A stretch of 64,000 bases of DNA. Origin: Rhizophagus prolifer. Its lineage: Eukaryota > Glomeromycota > Glomeromycetes > Glomerales > Glomeraceae. The position numbers and the translations under genes are program-made. Position 1 is the first letter of the stretch, and every line of letters begins with the position of its first letter. This document shows positions 8,754 through 19,530 of the stretch, in pieces. The stretch spans positions 78,439-142,438 of the forward strand of contig NQWY01024828.1 in assembly GCA_019425655.1 (NCBI GenBank), written 5' to 3'. The notes beneath the pieces were generated by a model that had not been told where the DNA came from, searched no databases, and was given only the letters and a program-made list of their open reading frames with translations.

Positions 8754-9941
8754 TTAACTGATCACACCACTTCCAATCAGTTCATCATCAATATACCAAG
8801 CAGCAAATTGTCCTTCAGCAATTGCAGATTGAGGATTTTCAAACTCCATAAAAAATCCTTCTTCGAATTGATAAATCGTTGCTTTTTCCAATGGTTGACG
8901 GTAGCGGATTCTTGCCATCACATCCATCGATTCTCCATTTTTCAATCTCAGATCTTCACGAACCCAATGAACTTCAGAATTATCGATTTTAAGTGCCTTT
9001 TTATATAGTCCAGGGAAACTTTTGCCTTCTCCAACAAAAAGAATGTTATTTTCCATATCTCTGTGGATGATGAAACAGCTTTCTTTATGGCCGCCAATTC
9101 CCAAGCCTTTGCTCTGTCCGATGGTAAAGAATTGTGCACCCTGATGTTTTCCAATTACTTTTCCATCTTCTTTTTTATAATTGATGTTCGCAGACAGATA
9201 TTCCAGTTCTTCCTGTTTGGAATTGAAGTTTGGCTGAGGTTTATGATATTCAGCAAAATCATTGAAAATTTCTACAATTTCGCCTTCTTTCGGGACCAAT
9301 TGCTGCTGAAGAAAAGTCGGTAAACTTACTTTTCCAATGAAACAAAGTCCTTGGGAATCCTTTTTGTCGGCCGTTACCAAGCCTTGTTCTTTCGCAATTT
9401 CACGAACTTCAGGTTTTGTTAGTTCACCAATCGGAAACAACGCTTTTGACAATTGGTCTTGGCTTAATTGGCAAAGGAAATAACTTTGGTCTTTGTTATT
9501 ATCTTTCCCGGCCAAAAGATGGAAAATTTCTTTCCCATTTTCATCTGTTGTAGAATGAACTCTGGCATAATGTCCTGTTGCAACCTTCTCAGCACCAAGC
9601 GATAAAGCCGTTTTCATAAACACATCGAATTTCACTTCCCGGTTGCAAAGCACATCTGGATTCGGTGTTCTGCCTTTCTGATACTCATCGAACATATAAT
9701 CTACAATTCTTTCTTTGTAGAGCTCACTCATATCAATTACCTGAAACGGAATTCCTAATTTTTGTGCGACGAGAAGCGCATCATTACTGTCTTCTATCCA
9801 AGGACACTCGTCCTCCAAAGTTACCGACGCATCATTCCAGTTGCGCATAAAAAGTCCGATAACCTCGTGACCCTGCTGTTGCAAAAGATAAGCGGTCACG
9901 CTAGAATCTACGCCTCCGGAAAGGCCCACTACTATTTTCAT
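8754..9941 (-). CDS. mnmA: tRNA-uridine 2-sulfurtransferase MnmA
   Basis: Makes the 2-thio group of s2U34 in tRNA Lys, Glu and Gln. The PP-loop [15 protein letters not shown] is at the N-terminus, the catalytic cysteines lie in [12 protein letters not shown] and [11 protein letters not shown], and GHYARV is present. At 395 residues it is somewhat longer than the E. coli enzyme (about 368 aa), with an insertion around the stretch [26 protein letters not shown]-type element lies on this strand at 9992-9999, about 50 bases upstream of the start, with a TTG 16 nt further upstream. Confidence 0.95.
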   Translation of the reverse strand: MKIVVGLSGGVDSSVTAYLLQQQGHEVIGLFMRNWNDASVTLEDECPWIEDSNDALLVAQKLGIPFQVIDMSELYKERIVDYMFDEYQKGRTPNPDVLCNREVKFDVFMKTALSLGAEKVATGHYARVHSTTDENGKEIFHLLAGKDNNKDQSYFLCQLSQDQLSKALFPIGELTKPEVREIAKEQGLVTADKKDSQGLCFIGKVSLPTFLQQQLVPKEGEIVEIFNDFAEYHKPQPNFNSKQEELEYLSANINYKKEDGKVIGKHQGAQFFTIGQSKGLGIGGHKESCFIIHRDMENNILFVGEGKSFPGLYKKALKIDNSEVHWVREDLRLKNGESMDVMARIRYRQPLEKATIYQFEEGFFMEFENPQSAIAEGQFAAWYIDDELIGSGVIS

Positions 9942-10054
9942 TTGATTTCAATTTTACGAAACTCTTGACGGGAGTTCTTAGTTTGATGCCGCAAAAGTAC
10001 GATTAAAATATTCGTCAAAAAACCATAATTTTAAGCATTGATAAAAACAATATT

Positions 10055-10579
10055 ATGAAGAAAATTTTCACATTAGGTTTAATAGTAATTAATATTCTTG
10101 CGTATTCTCAAATCGCCATGAATTCAGGAACACAGTCTAATCGCTGGACCTTTGGAGGTGGTTTAGGCGTTGGATTCGGAAGTAATTCTTATTTCAATCT
10201 GCAAGTTTCCCCTAGAGTTGGTTATAAAATTACAGACCAATTGGAAGGCGGGATCATTGGAAATGTTTCCTGGCAAAGCTCAGACTATTACAAATCAACA
10301 ATGTTCGGAGTTGGTCCTTTTGTAAATTATTATTTTGCAAGATCGTTTTTTATTGGCGCCAATCTTCAGCAATATTTCATCAATTCAAAAGAAAAATTCA
10401 CAGGGTACAAATTTGATACAGATGAAACTGCGTTATATCTTGGCGGCGGCTATATGCAGAGTCTGGGCAATAATGCTTTTGTACAATTCGGGATTATGTA
10501 TAATGTGCTTTGGAAAGAGAGAAGCAGTATTTTTAGTTCAGGTTTTATTCCTAGTGTCGGATTTGTGGTAGGGTTATAA
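10055..10579 (+). CDS. Outer-membrane beta-barrel protein
   Basis: A 174-residue protein with a cleavable signal peptide (MKKIFTLGLIVINILAYSQ). The rest alternates aromatic and polar residues in short beta strands with glycine-rich turns (WTFGGGLGVGFGSNSYFNLQVSP, closing with FIPSVGFVVGL), as in the small outer-membrane beta-barrel families of Bacteroidota. The terminal hydrophobic strand supports membrane insertion. Monocistronic; divergent from mnmA. Ligand or role unknown. Confidence 0.75.
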   Translation: MKKIFTLGLIVINILAYSQIAMNSGTQSNRWTFGGGLGVGFGSNSYFNLQVSPRVGYKITDQLEGGIIGNVSWQSSDYYKSTMFGVGPFVNYYFARSFFIGANLQQYFINSKEKFTGYKFDTDETALYLGGGYMQSLGNNAFVQFGIMYNVLWKERSSIFSSGFIPSVGFVVGL

Positions 10580-10588
10580 AAAAATAAA

Positions 10589-10637
10589 GCTCTCCTTCAT
10601 TTTCATCATTGTGTGTTTTAAGGTAGAATAGGAGAGC
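10589..10637 (+). terminator. Possible long-loop terminator
   Basis: GCTCTCCT (10589-10596) can pair with AGGAGAGC (10630-10637), an 8-bp stem with a 33-nt loop, directly after the outer-membrane protein gene. The T-tract after it is weak, so function is uncertain. Confidence 0.35.
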
Positions 10638-10678
10638 CTTATTATGAGCAGCAAATGTATAACCAAATTTTGAGGTAA

Positions 10679-10698
10679 AAATTAACGTTTGTTAATTT
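10679..10698 (-). terminator. Terminator overlapping the stop of the Crp-like gene
   Basis: AAATTAAC (10679-10686), a 4-base loop and GTTAATTT (10691-10698) form a perfect 8-bp hairpin. Read on the minus strand it is followed by a run of T. It covers the stop codon at 10692-10694. Confidence 0.55.
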
Positions 10699-11276
10699 CC
10701 TCGTAAAATTCGTTTTTTTATTCTGCTTAATGAGACAGGAGTGATTCCCAGAAGGGATGCGACATACTTAGAAGGTACTTTTTTAAGAACCTCCGCATTC
10801 TCTTCAAGGTGTTTCTGATAACGCTCTTCGGGATTGAGTAACACAAAATCTTCAATATTATTAAGTAAAATTCCAATCATCATTAGAAACATATTTCCAC
10901 GCAAATTATTAAGCGAAATGCTTTTCTGTGCGCCTTTGTCTATGGCATCATAAGTCAGTTCAAAAACTTCTGTTTCTCCCACAGATTGATAATAAAATCT
11001 TGAAGGACGTTTAAAAATAATCCCTCCATAATTGCCGACAAAGCTTTTCTTATTATGAAAAAGCATTGTCTTTTCTGTACCGTTTTCCAAAAGATGATAG
11101 ACCCGAATAATACCACTTTTAATATAAAAAACCTTGGTGTTATTGTCACCGGGAGAAATAAAAACCTCGCCCGATTTGTACTTTTTAAAAGATATTGATG
11201 GCAATAGTAATTCTAAATCTTCTGGAGTAAGCCCTGGAATGTTTCTTAATAAATAATCTTTTAATTCAGTTGTCAT
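10692..11276 (-). CDS. Crp/Fnr-family transcription regulator
   Basis: A 194-residue protein with an N-terminal cyclic-nucleotide-binding-like domain (KKYKSGEVFISPGDNNTKVFYIKSG, RVYHLLENGTEKTMLFH) and a short C-terminal helix-turn-helix, VASLLGITPVSLSRIKKRI. Typical of the abundant flavobacterial Crp-like regulators; no cysteine cluster for an Fe-S centre is present. It follows clpC on the same strand, but a strong hairpin separates them, ending only a few bases before this start. The effector and targets are unknown. It is one of four such regulators in the window. Confidence 0.82.
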   Translation of the reverse strand: MTTELKDYLLRNIPGLTPEDLELLLPSISFKKYKSGEVFISPGDNNTKVFYIKSGIIRVYHLLENGTEKTMLFHNKKSFVGNYGGIIFKRPSRFYYQSVGETEVFELTYDAIDKGAQKSISLNNLRGNMFLMMIGILLNNIEDFVLLNPEERYQKHLEENAEVLKKVPSKYVASLLGITPVSLSRIKKRILRGN

Positions 11277-11281
11277 ATTGA

Positions 11282-11313
11282 TATAAAAAGACCACCTAAA
11301 TGTTTAGGTGGTC
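11282..11313 (-). terminator. clpC terminator directly upstream of the Crp-like start
   Basis: GACCACCTAAA (11290-11300) and TTTAGGTGGTC (11303-11313) form a near-perfect hairpin. On the minus strand it is followed by TTTTTATATC and then, within a few bases, the ATG at 11276. The stem overlaps the clpC stop codon. Confidence 0.8.
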
Positions 11314-13816
11314 AAAAACGTGATTCGCCTTCCAGTCCATCCTTAGCTTCATTAACTTTAAGAACAACTTTTTGTCCTTCACTGAATTGTTTATTAACCA
11401 GCATCTCTGCTAACAGGTCTTCGATGTACTTCTGGATAGCTCGTTTAAGAGGTCTGGCTCCAAAATCTTTATCCCATCCTTTCTCAGCAATAAAATCTTT
11501 GGCCTCATCAGTTAATTCAACTTTATAGCCTAATTTTTCAAGTCTGCTGTAAAGTTTTCCTAATTCAAGGTCGATGATTCTTCTGATATCTGTTTGCTCA
11601 AGAGAATTAAAGATAATAATATCATCGATTCTGTTCAGGAATTCAGGAGCAAAGGCTTTTTTCAATGCACTTTCGATCGTTGATCTTGCTCTTGCATCCG
11701 AATTGGTTTTTTTCGCATTAGTTCCGAAACCAACACCGTCACCGAAATCTTTCAAGTCTCTGGTTCCGATGTTAGAAGTCAGGATGATAATCGTATTTCT
11801 AAAATCAATTTTTCGTCCAAGAGAATCTGTTACGTGACCTTCATCCAAAATTTGCAATAAAATATTGAAAACATCTGGATGCGCCTTTTCAATTTCGTCC
11901 AAAAGAACAACCGCGTAAGGTTTTCTTCTAACAGCTTCGGTTAATTGTCCACCTTCTTCGTATCCAACATATCCCGGAGGCGCACCAACCAATCTTGATA
12001 CGGCAAATTTCTCCATGTATTCACTCATATCAATTCGGATCAATGCTTCATCAGAATCAAATAATTCACGTGCCATTACTTTCGCCAATTCGGTTTTACC
12101 GACACCTGTTGTTCCAAGGAAAATGAATGTTCCGATAGGTCTGTTCGGATCCTTCAATCCGGCTCTGTTTCTTTGGATGGCTTTCACAACTTTCTTAACA
12201 GCATCTTCCTGACCAATCACTTTTCCATTAAGTTTTTCGTCCATCTGAGCCAGTTTATCCAGTTCGTTTTTACCAACTTTGGTTACAGGAACGCCACTCA
12301 TCATAGAAACGACTTCCGCAACATTTTCTTCGGTTACTTCTTCTTTTTTCTCCTTCACATCTTTGTCCCATTGTTCCTGAGCAAGGTTAAGTTCAATCTG
12401 AAGTCTTTCTTCCTCGTCTTTCAGTTTTCTGGCTTCCAGATAATCCTGAGCTTTTACCGCTTGTTGTTTCAGTTCCTTCACTTCTTCGATACGTTTTTCG
12501 TGATCGATGATTTCGGTTGGAACTTTCATATTCTTGATATAGACTCTTGATCCCGCTTCGTCCATCGCATCAATTGCTTTGTCCGGTAAGAATCTGTCTG
12601 TGATATATCTTGCCGTCAGATTAACACAAGCATTAATCGCCTCGTCGTTATAATGAACATTGTGATGATCCTCATATTTATCTTTGATCTGATGAAGGAT
12701 CTGAATCGTTTCTTCAATAGAAGTCGGTTCAACCATTACTTTTTGGAATCTTCTCTCCAAAGCGCCATCTTTTTCGATGTATTGGCGATATTCGTCCAAG
12801 GTTGTTGCTCCGATGCATTGGATTTCTCCTCTTGCCAAGGCAGGTTTGAACATATTAGAAGCGTCTAAACTTCCTGTTGAACTTCCTGCGCCGACAATCG
12901 TATGCAGTTCATCAATGAAAAGAATGACATCTCTGTTTTTTTCCAGTTCCGTCATGATCGCCTTCATTCTTTCTTCAAATTGACCACGATATTTGGTTCC
13001 GGCAACAAGACTTGCAAGATCCAACGTAATTACTCGTTTACCATAAAGAACTCTGGAAACTTTTTTCTGCTGAATTCTCAAAGCCAAACCTTCTGCGATT
13101 GCAGATTTACCAACTCCAGGTTCACCAATCAGAAGAGGATTGTTTTTCTTTCTTCTTGATAGAATCTGAGAAACACGTTCGATCTCTTTTTCACGGCCAA
13201 TCACAGGATCAAGTTTGCCGTCTCTTGCTAATGCCGTTAGATCACGACCGAAGTTATCCAAAGTCGGGGTTTTACTTTTTTGAGAACCAAGATTTCCTGT
13301 TGGTTTTTTCATCTGGCTGTATGGTTCTTCTTTCTCATCGTCGTCGTCATAAGCGCTGTTTTGCGGCAATTGATCTGTGTTCTTCAACAGCGTTCTGTAA
13401 GCTTTTTGCACCGCATCATAATCGATGTCATAAGCCTGTAGGATGCTGGATGTCGGATCTTCCTGCTTGTACAGAATTCCTAATAAAAGATGTACAGTAT
13501 TGATATCTGCAGATTGATATTGACGGCATTCCAGTTCTGATCTTTTTACAGCCTGATCAGCCATTTTTGTGAAAGAAATACTTCCCATATTTGCTGTGAA
13601 AGGATTAGTGTTCACAGCACTTAAGGTTTCTATTTTTCTCTTTATCTGGGTGAGATCTGCACTAAGATTTTCCAGGATTTCTTTTGCAGAATTTTCAGTC
13701 TTGATAATTCCTAAAAGGAAATGTTCAGTATTCAGAAACTCACTCTGCAAACGTCGTGCTTCATTTTTGCTTTGCTTGAACACGCGGTTCAAACCATCTG
13801 AAAATTTATAATCCAT
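11312..13816 (-). CDS. clpC: ATP-dependent Clp protease ATP-binding subunit ClpC
   Basis: An 834-residue Hsp100 unfoldase of the ClpC type. In order: N-terminal Clp repeat domain (about 1-145), first AAA+ module with Walker [14 protein letters not shown] and Walker [13 protein letters not shown], a UVR-like middle segment ([16 protein letters not shown]), second AAA+ module with [13 protein letters not shown] and [14 protein letters not shown], and the small C-terminal D2 domain. It would feed substrates to ClpP. No McsA/McsB or CtsR genes lie nearby, so control differs from the Firmicutes model. A strong hairpin terminates the gene. Confidence 0.95.
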   Translation of the reverse strand: MDYKFSDGLNRVFKQSKNEARRLQSEFLNTEHFLLGIIKTENSAKEILENLSADLTQIKRKIETLSAVNTNPFTANMGSISFTKMADQAVKRSELECRQYQSADINTVHLLLGILYKQEDPTSSILQAYDIDYDAVQKAYRTLLKNTDQLPQNSAYDDDDEKEEPYSQMKKPTGNLGSQKSKTPTLDNFGRDLTALARDGKLDPVIGREKEIERVSQILSRRKKNNPLLIGEPGVGKSAIAEGLALRIQQKKVSRVLYGKRVITLDLASLVAGTKYRGQFEERMKAIMTELEKNRDVILFIDELHTIVGAGSSTGSLDASNMFKPALARGEIQCIGATTLDEYRQYIEKDGALERRFQKVMVEPTSIEETIQILHQIKDKYEDHHNVHYNDEAINACVNLTARYITDRFLPDKAIDAMDEAGSRVYIKNMKVPTEIIDHEKRIEEVKELKQQAVKAQDYLEARKLKDEEERLQIELNLAQEQWDKDVKEKKEEVTEENVAEVVSMMSGVPVTKVGKNELDKLAQMDEKLNGKVIGQEDAVKKVVKAIQRNRAGLKDPNRPIGTFIFLGTTGVGKTELAKVMARELFDSDEALIRIDMSEYMEKFAVSRLVGAPPGYVGYEEGGQLTEAVRRKPYAVVLLDEIEKAHPDVFNILLQILDEGHVTDSLGRKIDFRNTIIILTSNIGTRDLKDFGDGVGFGTNAKKTNSDARARSTIESALKKAFAPEFLNRIDDIIIFNSLEQTDIRRIIDLELGKLYSRLEKLGYKVELTDEAKDFIAEKGWDKDFGARPLKRAIQKYIEDLLAEMLVNKQFSEGQKVVLKVNEAKDGLEGESRF

Positions 13817-13942
13817 AATTAAAAATATTCACTAAGTTATGTTTTTTATAAACAATCCTACAATAATTAATTGTAAAATTTAAATATTTGGTTGCAAATT
13901 AATTGCCAACTCAAAAAACAGGACTTTATGACATTAATTTTT

Positions 13943-13971
13943 TTGTTGCTTCAAAAAAATGTTTAGGTTTG
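13943..13971 (+). promoter_or_regulatory. Possible promoter for the YgjV-like/glycosyltransferase pair
   Basis: TAGGTTTG at 13964-13971 matches the -7 consensus; a TTG at 13943-13945 lies 18 nt upstream, slightly short of the usual 19-21. It sits about 20 bases before the ATG at 13992. Confidence 0.4.
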
Positions 13972-13991
13972 TAGTCCTCAAAAATCAATAC

Positions 13992-14207
13992 ATGAACAAT
14001 TGGGCAGAATATGTCGGTTACCTGGCTTCCGCATTTGTGGTTGGAAGCTTTTTATTAAAACAAATTAAAATGATCCGTATGATCAATCTTCTGGGCTGTA
14101 TCTGCTTTGTAATCTATGGGATATACAGCGGAATGCTTTGGCCGATTATTATACCGAATGCTGTCCTGGCATTGGTTCAGATTTATCATCTAATAAAAAA
14201 CGATTAA
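13992..14207 (+). CDS. YgjV-like small membrane protein
   Basis: A 71-residue protein starting MNNWAEYVGYLASAFVV, with three hydrophobic segments and the pattern SFLLKQIKMIRMINLLGCICFVIYG followed by WPIIIPNAVLALVQIYHL. This resembles the Imp-YgjV family of inner-membrane proteins; many relatives carry misleading enzyme names. The ATG at 13992 was chosen over an upstream in-frame ATG that would add a polar lead before the first membrane segment. It ends 3 bp before the glycosyltransferase start. Confidence 0.6.
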   Translation: MNNWAEYVGYLASAFVVGSFLLKQIKMIRMINLLGCICFVIYGIYSGMLWPIIIPNAVLALVQIYHLIKND

Positions 14208-14210
14208 AAG

Positions 14211-15311
14211 ATGAGAGTTATTGTAAGCGTTTTTAATAATCTGTATACAGACCAACGTGTTGAAAAGGTTTGTAAAACGCTTTACGATAACGGTTATCAA
14301 CCAATTCTGATCGGAAATAATTGGTTAGGTGATCCGGCAATGCAGCGTCCGTATCCTTTTGTTAGGATTTCTTTAAAATCTAAAAAATTGAGATTTGCAT
14401 ATATAGAATTTCAACGGAAACTCTATCAGGAAATCAAAAAATATGCTGACAATAAGACCATTTTGCTAGCTAATGATCTGGAAACAATAATGCCAAATTA
14501 TCTCATTTCTAAAAAATTGGGAATTCCTTTGGTTTTTGACAGCCATGAGATTTTTACAGAAATGCCGACAATCCAGGGCCGCTGGGTGAAAAGTGTGTGG
14601 AAAAAAATCGAAAGCACTTTTATTCCAAAAATTAAAAGGATGATAACGGCAAGTGATTCCTATGCCAACTGGTTTGTAAAAGAATATGGGATTAATAAAC
14701 CTGTTGTTGTGAAAAATTTTCCGAAGAAATTAGAATTTAATGGAGCGAATGAAAATTCTCCCAAAATTATTCTTTACCAAGGCTGGCTCAATTATTCGCG
14801 GGGTATTGATAAAGCCATTCTTGCAATGCAATCGATTAACAATGCAGAACTTTGGATTGCCGGCGGCGGTCCAATGGAAAAAGAATTCAAAGAAATTGCT
14901 AATCATGCTAATGTTTCGGATAAAGTTAAATTTCTTGGAAAACTTCATCCGGAAGATCTTCGCAAATTGACGCCAAAGGCTGATGTAGGGATCAGCATCG
15001 AAGAAAATAATGGACTGAGTTATTACTATTCTTTACCCAACAAAATTTCAGATTACATCCAATCCAGAGTCCCCGTTGTCGTATCAGATTTTCCGGAAAT
15101 GAAGAATATTGTGAATACTTTCGGTGTTGGAGAAATCATAGAAAATCATTCTCCCGAACATCTTGCGGAGAAACTGAACACAGTTTTGGAAAAAGGGAAA
15201 GCATCTTATTTATACAATCTCAATGTGGCTGCGGATGAGCTCTGCTGGGAAAATCAAGAAGAAAAGATTCTAAAAATCTTTGCAGATGCCAGCAAGGAAA
15301 TTCTTCAATAA
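14211..15311 (+). CDS. Glycosyltransferase, GT4-like
   Basis: A 366-residue GT-B glycosyltransferase. The N-terminal Rossmann half starts with an acceptor-side pattern (VFNNLYTDQRVEKVCKTLYDNG). The C-terminal donor half has YQGWLNYSRGIDKAI, ELWIAGGGPMEKEF, KVKFLGKLHPEDL and the ligand loop NGLSYYYSLPNKISDYIQSRVPVVVSDFPEM. It would use a nucleotide-sugar to build a glycan, but substrate and product cannot be told. There is no polysaccharide cluster around it; only the YgjV-like gene precedes it. Confidence 0.85.
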   Translation: MRVIVSVFNNLYTDQRVEKVCKTLYDNGYQPILIGNNWLGDPAMQRPYPFVRISLKSKKLRFAYIEFQRKLYQEIKKYADNKTILLANDLETIMPNYLISKKLGIPLVFDSHEIFTEMPTIQGRWVKSVWKKIESTFIPKIKRMITASDSYANWFVKEYGINKPVVVKNFPKKLEFNGANENSPKIILYQGWLNYSRGIDKAILAMQSINNAELWIAGGGPMEKEFKEIANHANVSDKVKFLGKLHPEDLRKLTPKADVGISIEENNGLSYYYSLPNKISDYIQSRVPVVVSDFPEMKNIVNTFGVGEIIENHSPEHLAEKLNTVLEKGKASYLYNLNVAADELCWENQEEKILKIFADASKEILQ

Positions 15312-15378
15312 TTAACTTTGTAGTAATTTCAAAATCTAAGTTGTACAGTTTTTGATTCAATCCAATAAAATATCTATT

Positions 15379-15894
15379 ATGAAATCTTTTGTAATAATGG
15401 TTGTAGCTGTTTTTTCTCTATTGAGTTGCAGTTCACAAATATATCTTGACCCTACGACGCTGAGTTCTGTTGTAGAAAAAAAAGAGTTTGATTTCAATGC
15501 ATCAAGAGCATTTCCAACCAATTATGACGTTATTAATGTAATGAACTCAATACCTGGTTCTACGGGAACCCGGCTTTTGAATCTTGATCCTGGCTATGGA
15601 TTCAATCTGAAAAAAAATTTGTTTAGTGTTGCTTTACCTTATTTTGGAAGAGCTTTTAATGTTAATCCTGGCGATGCTACAAAAGGTGGTTTGACTTTCG
15701 AATCTAAAGAATTCACGGTGAAACAATCCACAAGTAAAAAAGGAAATACACTATTGGTAATTACGCCCAATGATCAAAGAGAAAATTATGTTTTCAATCT
15801 GGAAATTTTCAAAAACGGGAGTGCATTTCTGTCGATTCAATCCAATAACAGGCAGCCAATCAGCTTTGACGGAAATATTTCGGCTCCAAAGTAA
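15379..15894 (+). CDS. DUF4251-type lipoprotein
   Basis: A 171-residue lipoprotein starting MKSFVIMVVAVFSLLSCSSQ at the ATG at 15379; LLSC is a good lipobox. The mature part matches the DUF4251 pattern: FNASRAFPTNYDVINVM, LPYFGRAFNVNPG, and the ending FLSIQSNNRQPISFDGNI. Expected in the periplasm or outer membrane, anchored by lipid. A TAACTTTG element at 15313-15320 may be its -7 box. It converges tail to tail with meaB without a gap. Confidence 0.75.
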   Translation: MKSFVIMVVAVFSLLSCSSQIYLDPTTLSSVVEKKEFDFNASRAFPTNYDVINVMNSIPGSTGTRLLNLDPGYGFNLKKNLFSVALPYFGRAFNVNPGDATKGGLTFESKEFTVKQSTSKKGNTLLVITPNDQRENYVFNLEIFKNGSAFLSIQSNNRQPISFDGNISAPK

Positions 15895-16881
15895 TTAGTT
15901 TCCAAATAATTTTTTAACAAATTCACTGGCTTCGGAACTTGGATTAGATAAAAGTTCTGAAGCATTTTTTTTATGTTCCTGGAAAGAATTGGCAAGAAGG
16001 AGATCATTTTTAGCTTTCTCAAGAATATACTCTCTCACCCAAAATTCGAAGCGCTTCTGAGCCTGGTTTTTTCTGGTTTCAAAAAAAGTTCCGTTTTTAG
16101 TTTTTAACGTGATATAATTCTCGATTTTATTATAGATTTCATCCAATCCTGTTTTCTCTAAAGCCGAACCCAAAATCACCGGAATTTTCCAGTCTTTTTC
16201 TTTCGGAGTAATGAATTGTAAAGCTCTTGTGAGTTCGGTTTTTGTCATTTTAGCCTTAGATAGATTCTCGGAATTAACTTTATTAATGAAAATCAAATCT
16301 GCCATTTCCATTATTCCGCGTTTAATACCCTGTAACTCATCACCGGTTCCGATGACTTTCAGAAAAAGAAAAACGTCGGTAATATCATTCACCAAAGTTT
16401 CACTTTGTCCAACACCAACGGTTTCTATCAGGATATAATCAAAACCTGCGGCTTCGCAAATCAAAAGACTTTCAAAAGTCGTATTCGCAATTCCACCAAG
16501 AAATCCGGAACTCGGACTTGGCCGGATAAATGCGTTTGGATCTTTTGCCAACTCTTCCATTCTGGTTTTGTCGCCAAGAATACTGCCTTTGTTGATCGAG
16601 GAACTTGGATCAATCGCCAGAACAGCGACTTTTTTTCCTTGTTTGATAGCATATTTTCCAAAGCTTTCTATGAAGGTTGATTTGCCAGCGCCGGGAACAC
16701 CTGTAATTCCAACCCGGACAGATTTTCCTGTGAATGGCAAAATTTCCTTCAGTAACTGATCGGCAATTTCCCGATGTTCAGGCTTTTTACTTTCAATCAA
16801 TGTAATGGCTTTTCCCAAAATCCTTTTATTAGAAGATTTGATTCCGTTGATGTAATCTTGTAAACTGATTGATTTGTTCAT
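15895..16881 (-). CDS. meaB: Methylmalonyl-CoA mutase-associated GTPase MeaB
   Basis: A 328-residue G3E-type GTPase that guards adenosylcobalamin loading and activity of methylmalonyl-CoA mutase. Visible: P-loop GVPGAGKSTFIESFG, IDPSSSINKGSILGDKTRM, the switch region ETVGVGQSE, and base-recognition NKVNSEN. The partner mutase gene lies just upstream on the same strand, separated by the haem lipoprotein gene on the other strand. Confidence 0.93.
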   Translation of the reverse strand: MNKSISLQDYINGIKSSNKRILGKAITLIESKKPEHREIADQLLKEILPFTGKSVRVGITGVPGAGKSTFIESFGKYAIKQGKKVAVLAIDPSSSINKGSILGDKTRMEELAKDPNAFIRPSPSSGFLGGIANTTFESLLICEAAGFDYILIETVGVGQSETLVNDITDVFLFLKVIGTGDELQGIKRGIMEMADLIFINKVNSENLSKAKMTKTELTRALQFITPKEKDWKIPVILGSALEKTGLDEIYNKIENYITLKTKNGTFFETRKNQAQKRFEFWVREYILEKAKNDLLLANSFQEHKKNASELLSNPSSEASEFVKKLFGN

Positions 16882-16969
16882 TGGGAATTTGGAATTATTA
16901 CAAATTAGGAGTTAGGTAATTTTCGGAATCTTATATTTTTTATTTTTGATAAGAATAAAATCCAAAAAT

Positions 16970-17263
16970 ATGAAAAAAACGATATATGCCTTATGTTTTG
17001 TAGGCGCAATTATCTACTCTTGTACAACAAAAACAGTGGCGACCTCAACGGCTTCCATCAACACTAGCGCAGAATACGTGACCAAAGGTAAAACCGTATT
17101 TGACCAACGTTGTGGCAAATGCCACGGGCTTCCGGAAGCTTCTGACCACACGCCGGAACAATGGAACAAAATCATCGCAAGAATGGCTCCCAAGGCGAAA
17201 CTGAACCCGGAAGAAACCAACTGGGTTCTGGCTTACGTAACGGTTAATGCGAAGAAAAATTAA
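16970..17263 (+). CDS. c-type cytochrome lipoprotein
   Basis: A 97-residue lipoprotein with a signal ending IIYSC (Cys18) and one haem c motif, CGKCH, at residues 48-52. Met72 in IARMAPKAK is a plausible sixth haem ligand. The start is the ATG at 16970; the longer frame from a TTG adds a polar lead and is rejected. It is a single-domain small cytochrome, probably an electron shuttle at the cell envelope. A TATTTTTG element at 16941-16948 could be its -7 box. It sits between meaB and the mutase on the opposite strand, with no visible link to them. Confidence 0.8.
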   Translation: MKKTIYALCFVGAIIYSCTTKTVATSTASINTSAEYVTKGKTVFDQRCGKCHGLPEASDHTPEQWNKIIARMAPKAKLNPEETNWVLAYVTVNAKKN

Positions 17264-17266
17264 ATT

Positions 17267-17295
17267 AAAAGGAAACCAATCAATGGTTTCCTTTT
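17267..17295. terminator. Terminator between the cytochrome gene and the mutase gene
   Basis: AAAAGGAAACCA (17267-17278) pairs with TGGTTTCCTTTT (17284-17295), a 12-bp stem with a short loop followed by T-rich sequence; usable by both convergent genes. Confidence 0.8.
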
Positions 17296-17355
17296 TCTTG
17301 TAGAATATCTTTCCAAATTTCCAAATATGGCACTTGTATTCGGATATCAAATTTT

Positions 17356-19482
17356 CTAAGATCCTAAAAATTTCTCCAAAATATCGACCGCACACTTCGG
17401 AAGATTCGTTCCGGGGCCAAAAATAAAATCGGCTCCGTTGGCGTAGAGGAATTCATAATCCTGTTGTGGGATTACTCCGCCCACCACAATCGTGATATCA
17501 TCCGCCCCGAGTTTTTTCAATTCTTCAACAACCTGTGGAACAAGCGTTTTGTGACCTGCCGCCAAAGAAGAAACTCCTAAAATGTGAATATCGTTCTCAA
17601 CAGCCTGTTTTGCCACTTCTTCCGGAGTCTGGAATAGCGGCGCCACATCGACATCAAATCCCATATCCGCAAAGGCTGTTGCTACTACTTTTGCTCCCCT
17701 GTCATGACCGTCCTGCCCCATTTTAGCAACCATTAATCTCGGACGGCGACCTTCTTCTTCTTCAAATTTCTGAGTAAGATTCAGGGCTTTTTCAAAATAT
17801 TCGTTCTTTCCTGCATTCATAGCGTAAACTCCTGAAATTGTTCTAATGTTGGCTTTATACCTTCCAAAACTTTCTTCCATAGCATCGCTCATTTCACCCA
17901 ACGTAACTCTTCTTCGAGCTGCTTCTATGCACAATGCCAGAAGATTTCCTTTGCCTGTTTTAGCAGATTCTCTGATTTCATTTAAGATCTGTTCAACCGC
18001 TTCAGAATTTCTCTCTTCTTTTATTTTATTTAATCTTTCGATCTGTTTTCTTCGAACTTCCGTATTATCAATATCTAAAATCTCGATTTCGTCCTGTTTT
18101 AAATCTGATTTGAATGAATTTACCCCGATGATAAATTCTTCACCGCTGTCGATTTTTGCCTGTTTTCTCGCTGCAGCTTCCTCAATTCTCATCTTCGGAA
18201 TTCCTGCTTCGATGGCTTTTGTCATTCCGCCTTCCTGCTCAACCTCATCAATATATTTCATGGCTTCTTCGATCATCTGCTGTGTAAGAGATTCAACCAG
18301 ATTGCTTCCTCCCATCGGATCTACCACATCGCAGATCCCACTTTCCTGCTGAAGGATGATCTGAGTATTTCTCGCGATTTTCGCCGAATAATCTGTTGGA
18401 AGTGCAATCGCTTCATCCAAGGCATTGGTGTGAAGAGACTGGGTTCCGCCCAATGCTGAAGATAAAGCTTCAATTGCCGTTCTTGTGATATTGTTGAATG
18501 GTTCCTGCTCCGTTAAAGACCAGCCTGAAGTCTGTGAGTGAGTTCTTAAAGCTAAAGATTTGGGGTTCTGAGGATTGAATTGCTTTAATAATTCAGCCCA
18601 AATATATCTTGCAGCACGCATTTTTGCGATCTCCATGAAATGATTCATTCCGATTGCCCAAAAGAAAGATAATCTTGGTGCAAAATCATCGACATTCATT
18701 CCTGCTTTTATTCCTGTTCTTACATATTCCAAACCGTCTGCTAAAGTGTACGCCATTTCCAGAACCGGTGTTGCTCCGGCTTCCTGCATGTGATATCCTG
18801 AAATTGAGATGGAGTTGAATTTCGGAATATTCTGAGAAGTATATTCGAAAATATCTGCAATGATCTTCATAGAAGGTGCAGGCGGATAAATGTAGGTATT
18901 TCTCACCATAAATTCCTTCAAAATATCATTCTGAATCGTTCCTGAAAGTAAATCCTGGGAAACGCCCTGCTCTTCTGCAGCCACAATATAAAAAGACAAA
19001 ATTGGCAAAACTGCACCATTCATCGTCATGGAAACGGAAATCTGATCTAATGGAATTTCATTAAATAAAATTTTCATATCCTCCACGGAATCAATCGCAA
19101 CACCGGCTTTTCCAACGTCTCCTATAACTCTCGCATGGTCTGAATCATAACCTCTGTGTGTCGCCAAATCAAAGGCTACCGAAAGTCCTTTTTGTCCTGC
19201 CGCCAAGTTTCTTCTGTAAAATGCATTGGATTCTTCTGCTGTGGAAAAACCTGCATACTGACGAATCGTCCAAGGTTTCTGAACATACATCGTAGAATAC
19301 GGACCTCTTAGATAAGGCGCAATTCCCGGGGAAGTCTGTGTTAATTCTTTATTTTTAACATCTTCTGCAGTATATTTTGATTTTAGTTCCAAACCGTCTT
19401 TTTCAAACGAATAATTTTCTGAATAGGAATTTAATTCAATGTTTTGAAAATCAGGGTTTTGATTTTTTATTTTGTAGCGCAT
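17356..19482 (-). CDS. scpA: Methylmalonyl-CoA mutase, catalytic large subunit
   Basis: A 708-residue adenosylcobalamin enzyme interconverting succinyl-CoA and (R)-methylmalonyl-CoA. The N-terminal half is the TIM-barrel mutase domain ([44 protein letters not shown]). The C-terminal domain binds B12, with the base-off motif DGHDRG at residues 591-596 and His593 as cobalt ligand, then SSLAAGH and GGVIPQQDY. The length fits the MutB/Sbm type. No small subunit gene (mutA) adjoins it here, so it either works alone or pairs with a distant partner. Confidence 0.93.
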   Translation of the reverse strand: MRYKIKNQNPDFQNIELNSYSENYSFEKDGLELKSKYTAEDVKNKELTQTSPGIAPYLRGPYSTMYVQKPWTIRQYAGFSTAEESNAFYRRNLAAGQKGLSVAFDLATHRGYDSDHARVIGDVGKAGVAIDSVEDMKILFNEIPLDQISVSMTMNGAVLPILSFYIVAAEEQGVSQDLLSGTIQNDILKEFMVRNTYIYPPAPSMKIIADIFEYTSQNIPKFNSISISGYHMQEAGATPVLEMAYTLADGLEYVRTGIKAGMNVDDFAPRLSFFWAIGMNHFMEIAKMRAARYIWAELLKQFNPQNPKSLALRTHSQTSGWSLTEQEPFNNITRTAIEALSSALGGTQSLHTNALDEAIALPTDYSAKIARNTQIILQQESGICDVVDPMGGSNLVESLTQQMIEEAMKYIDEVEQEGGMTKAIEAGIPKMRIEEAAARKQAKIDSGEEFIIGVNSFKSDLKQDEIEILDIDNTEVRRKQIERLNKIKEERNSEAVEQILNEIRESAKTGKGNLLALCIEAARRRVTLGEMSDAMEESFGRYKANIRTISGVYAMNAGKNEYFEKALNLTQKFEEEEGRRPRLMVAKMGQDGHDRGAKVVATAFADMGFDVDVAPLFQTPEEVAKQAVENDIHILGVSSLAAGHKTLVPQVVEELKKLGADDITIVVGGVIPQQDYEFLYANGADFIFGPGTNLPKCAVDILEKFLGS

Positions 19483-19530
19483 CTTGCTTTTTCTAGATGA
19501 AAGTAAATGTATGAATTTTTAAAAATTGTT

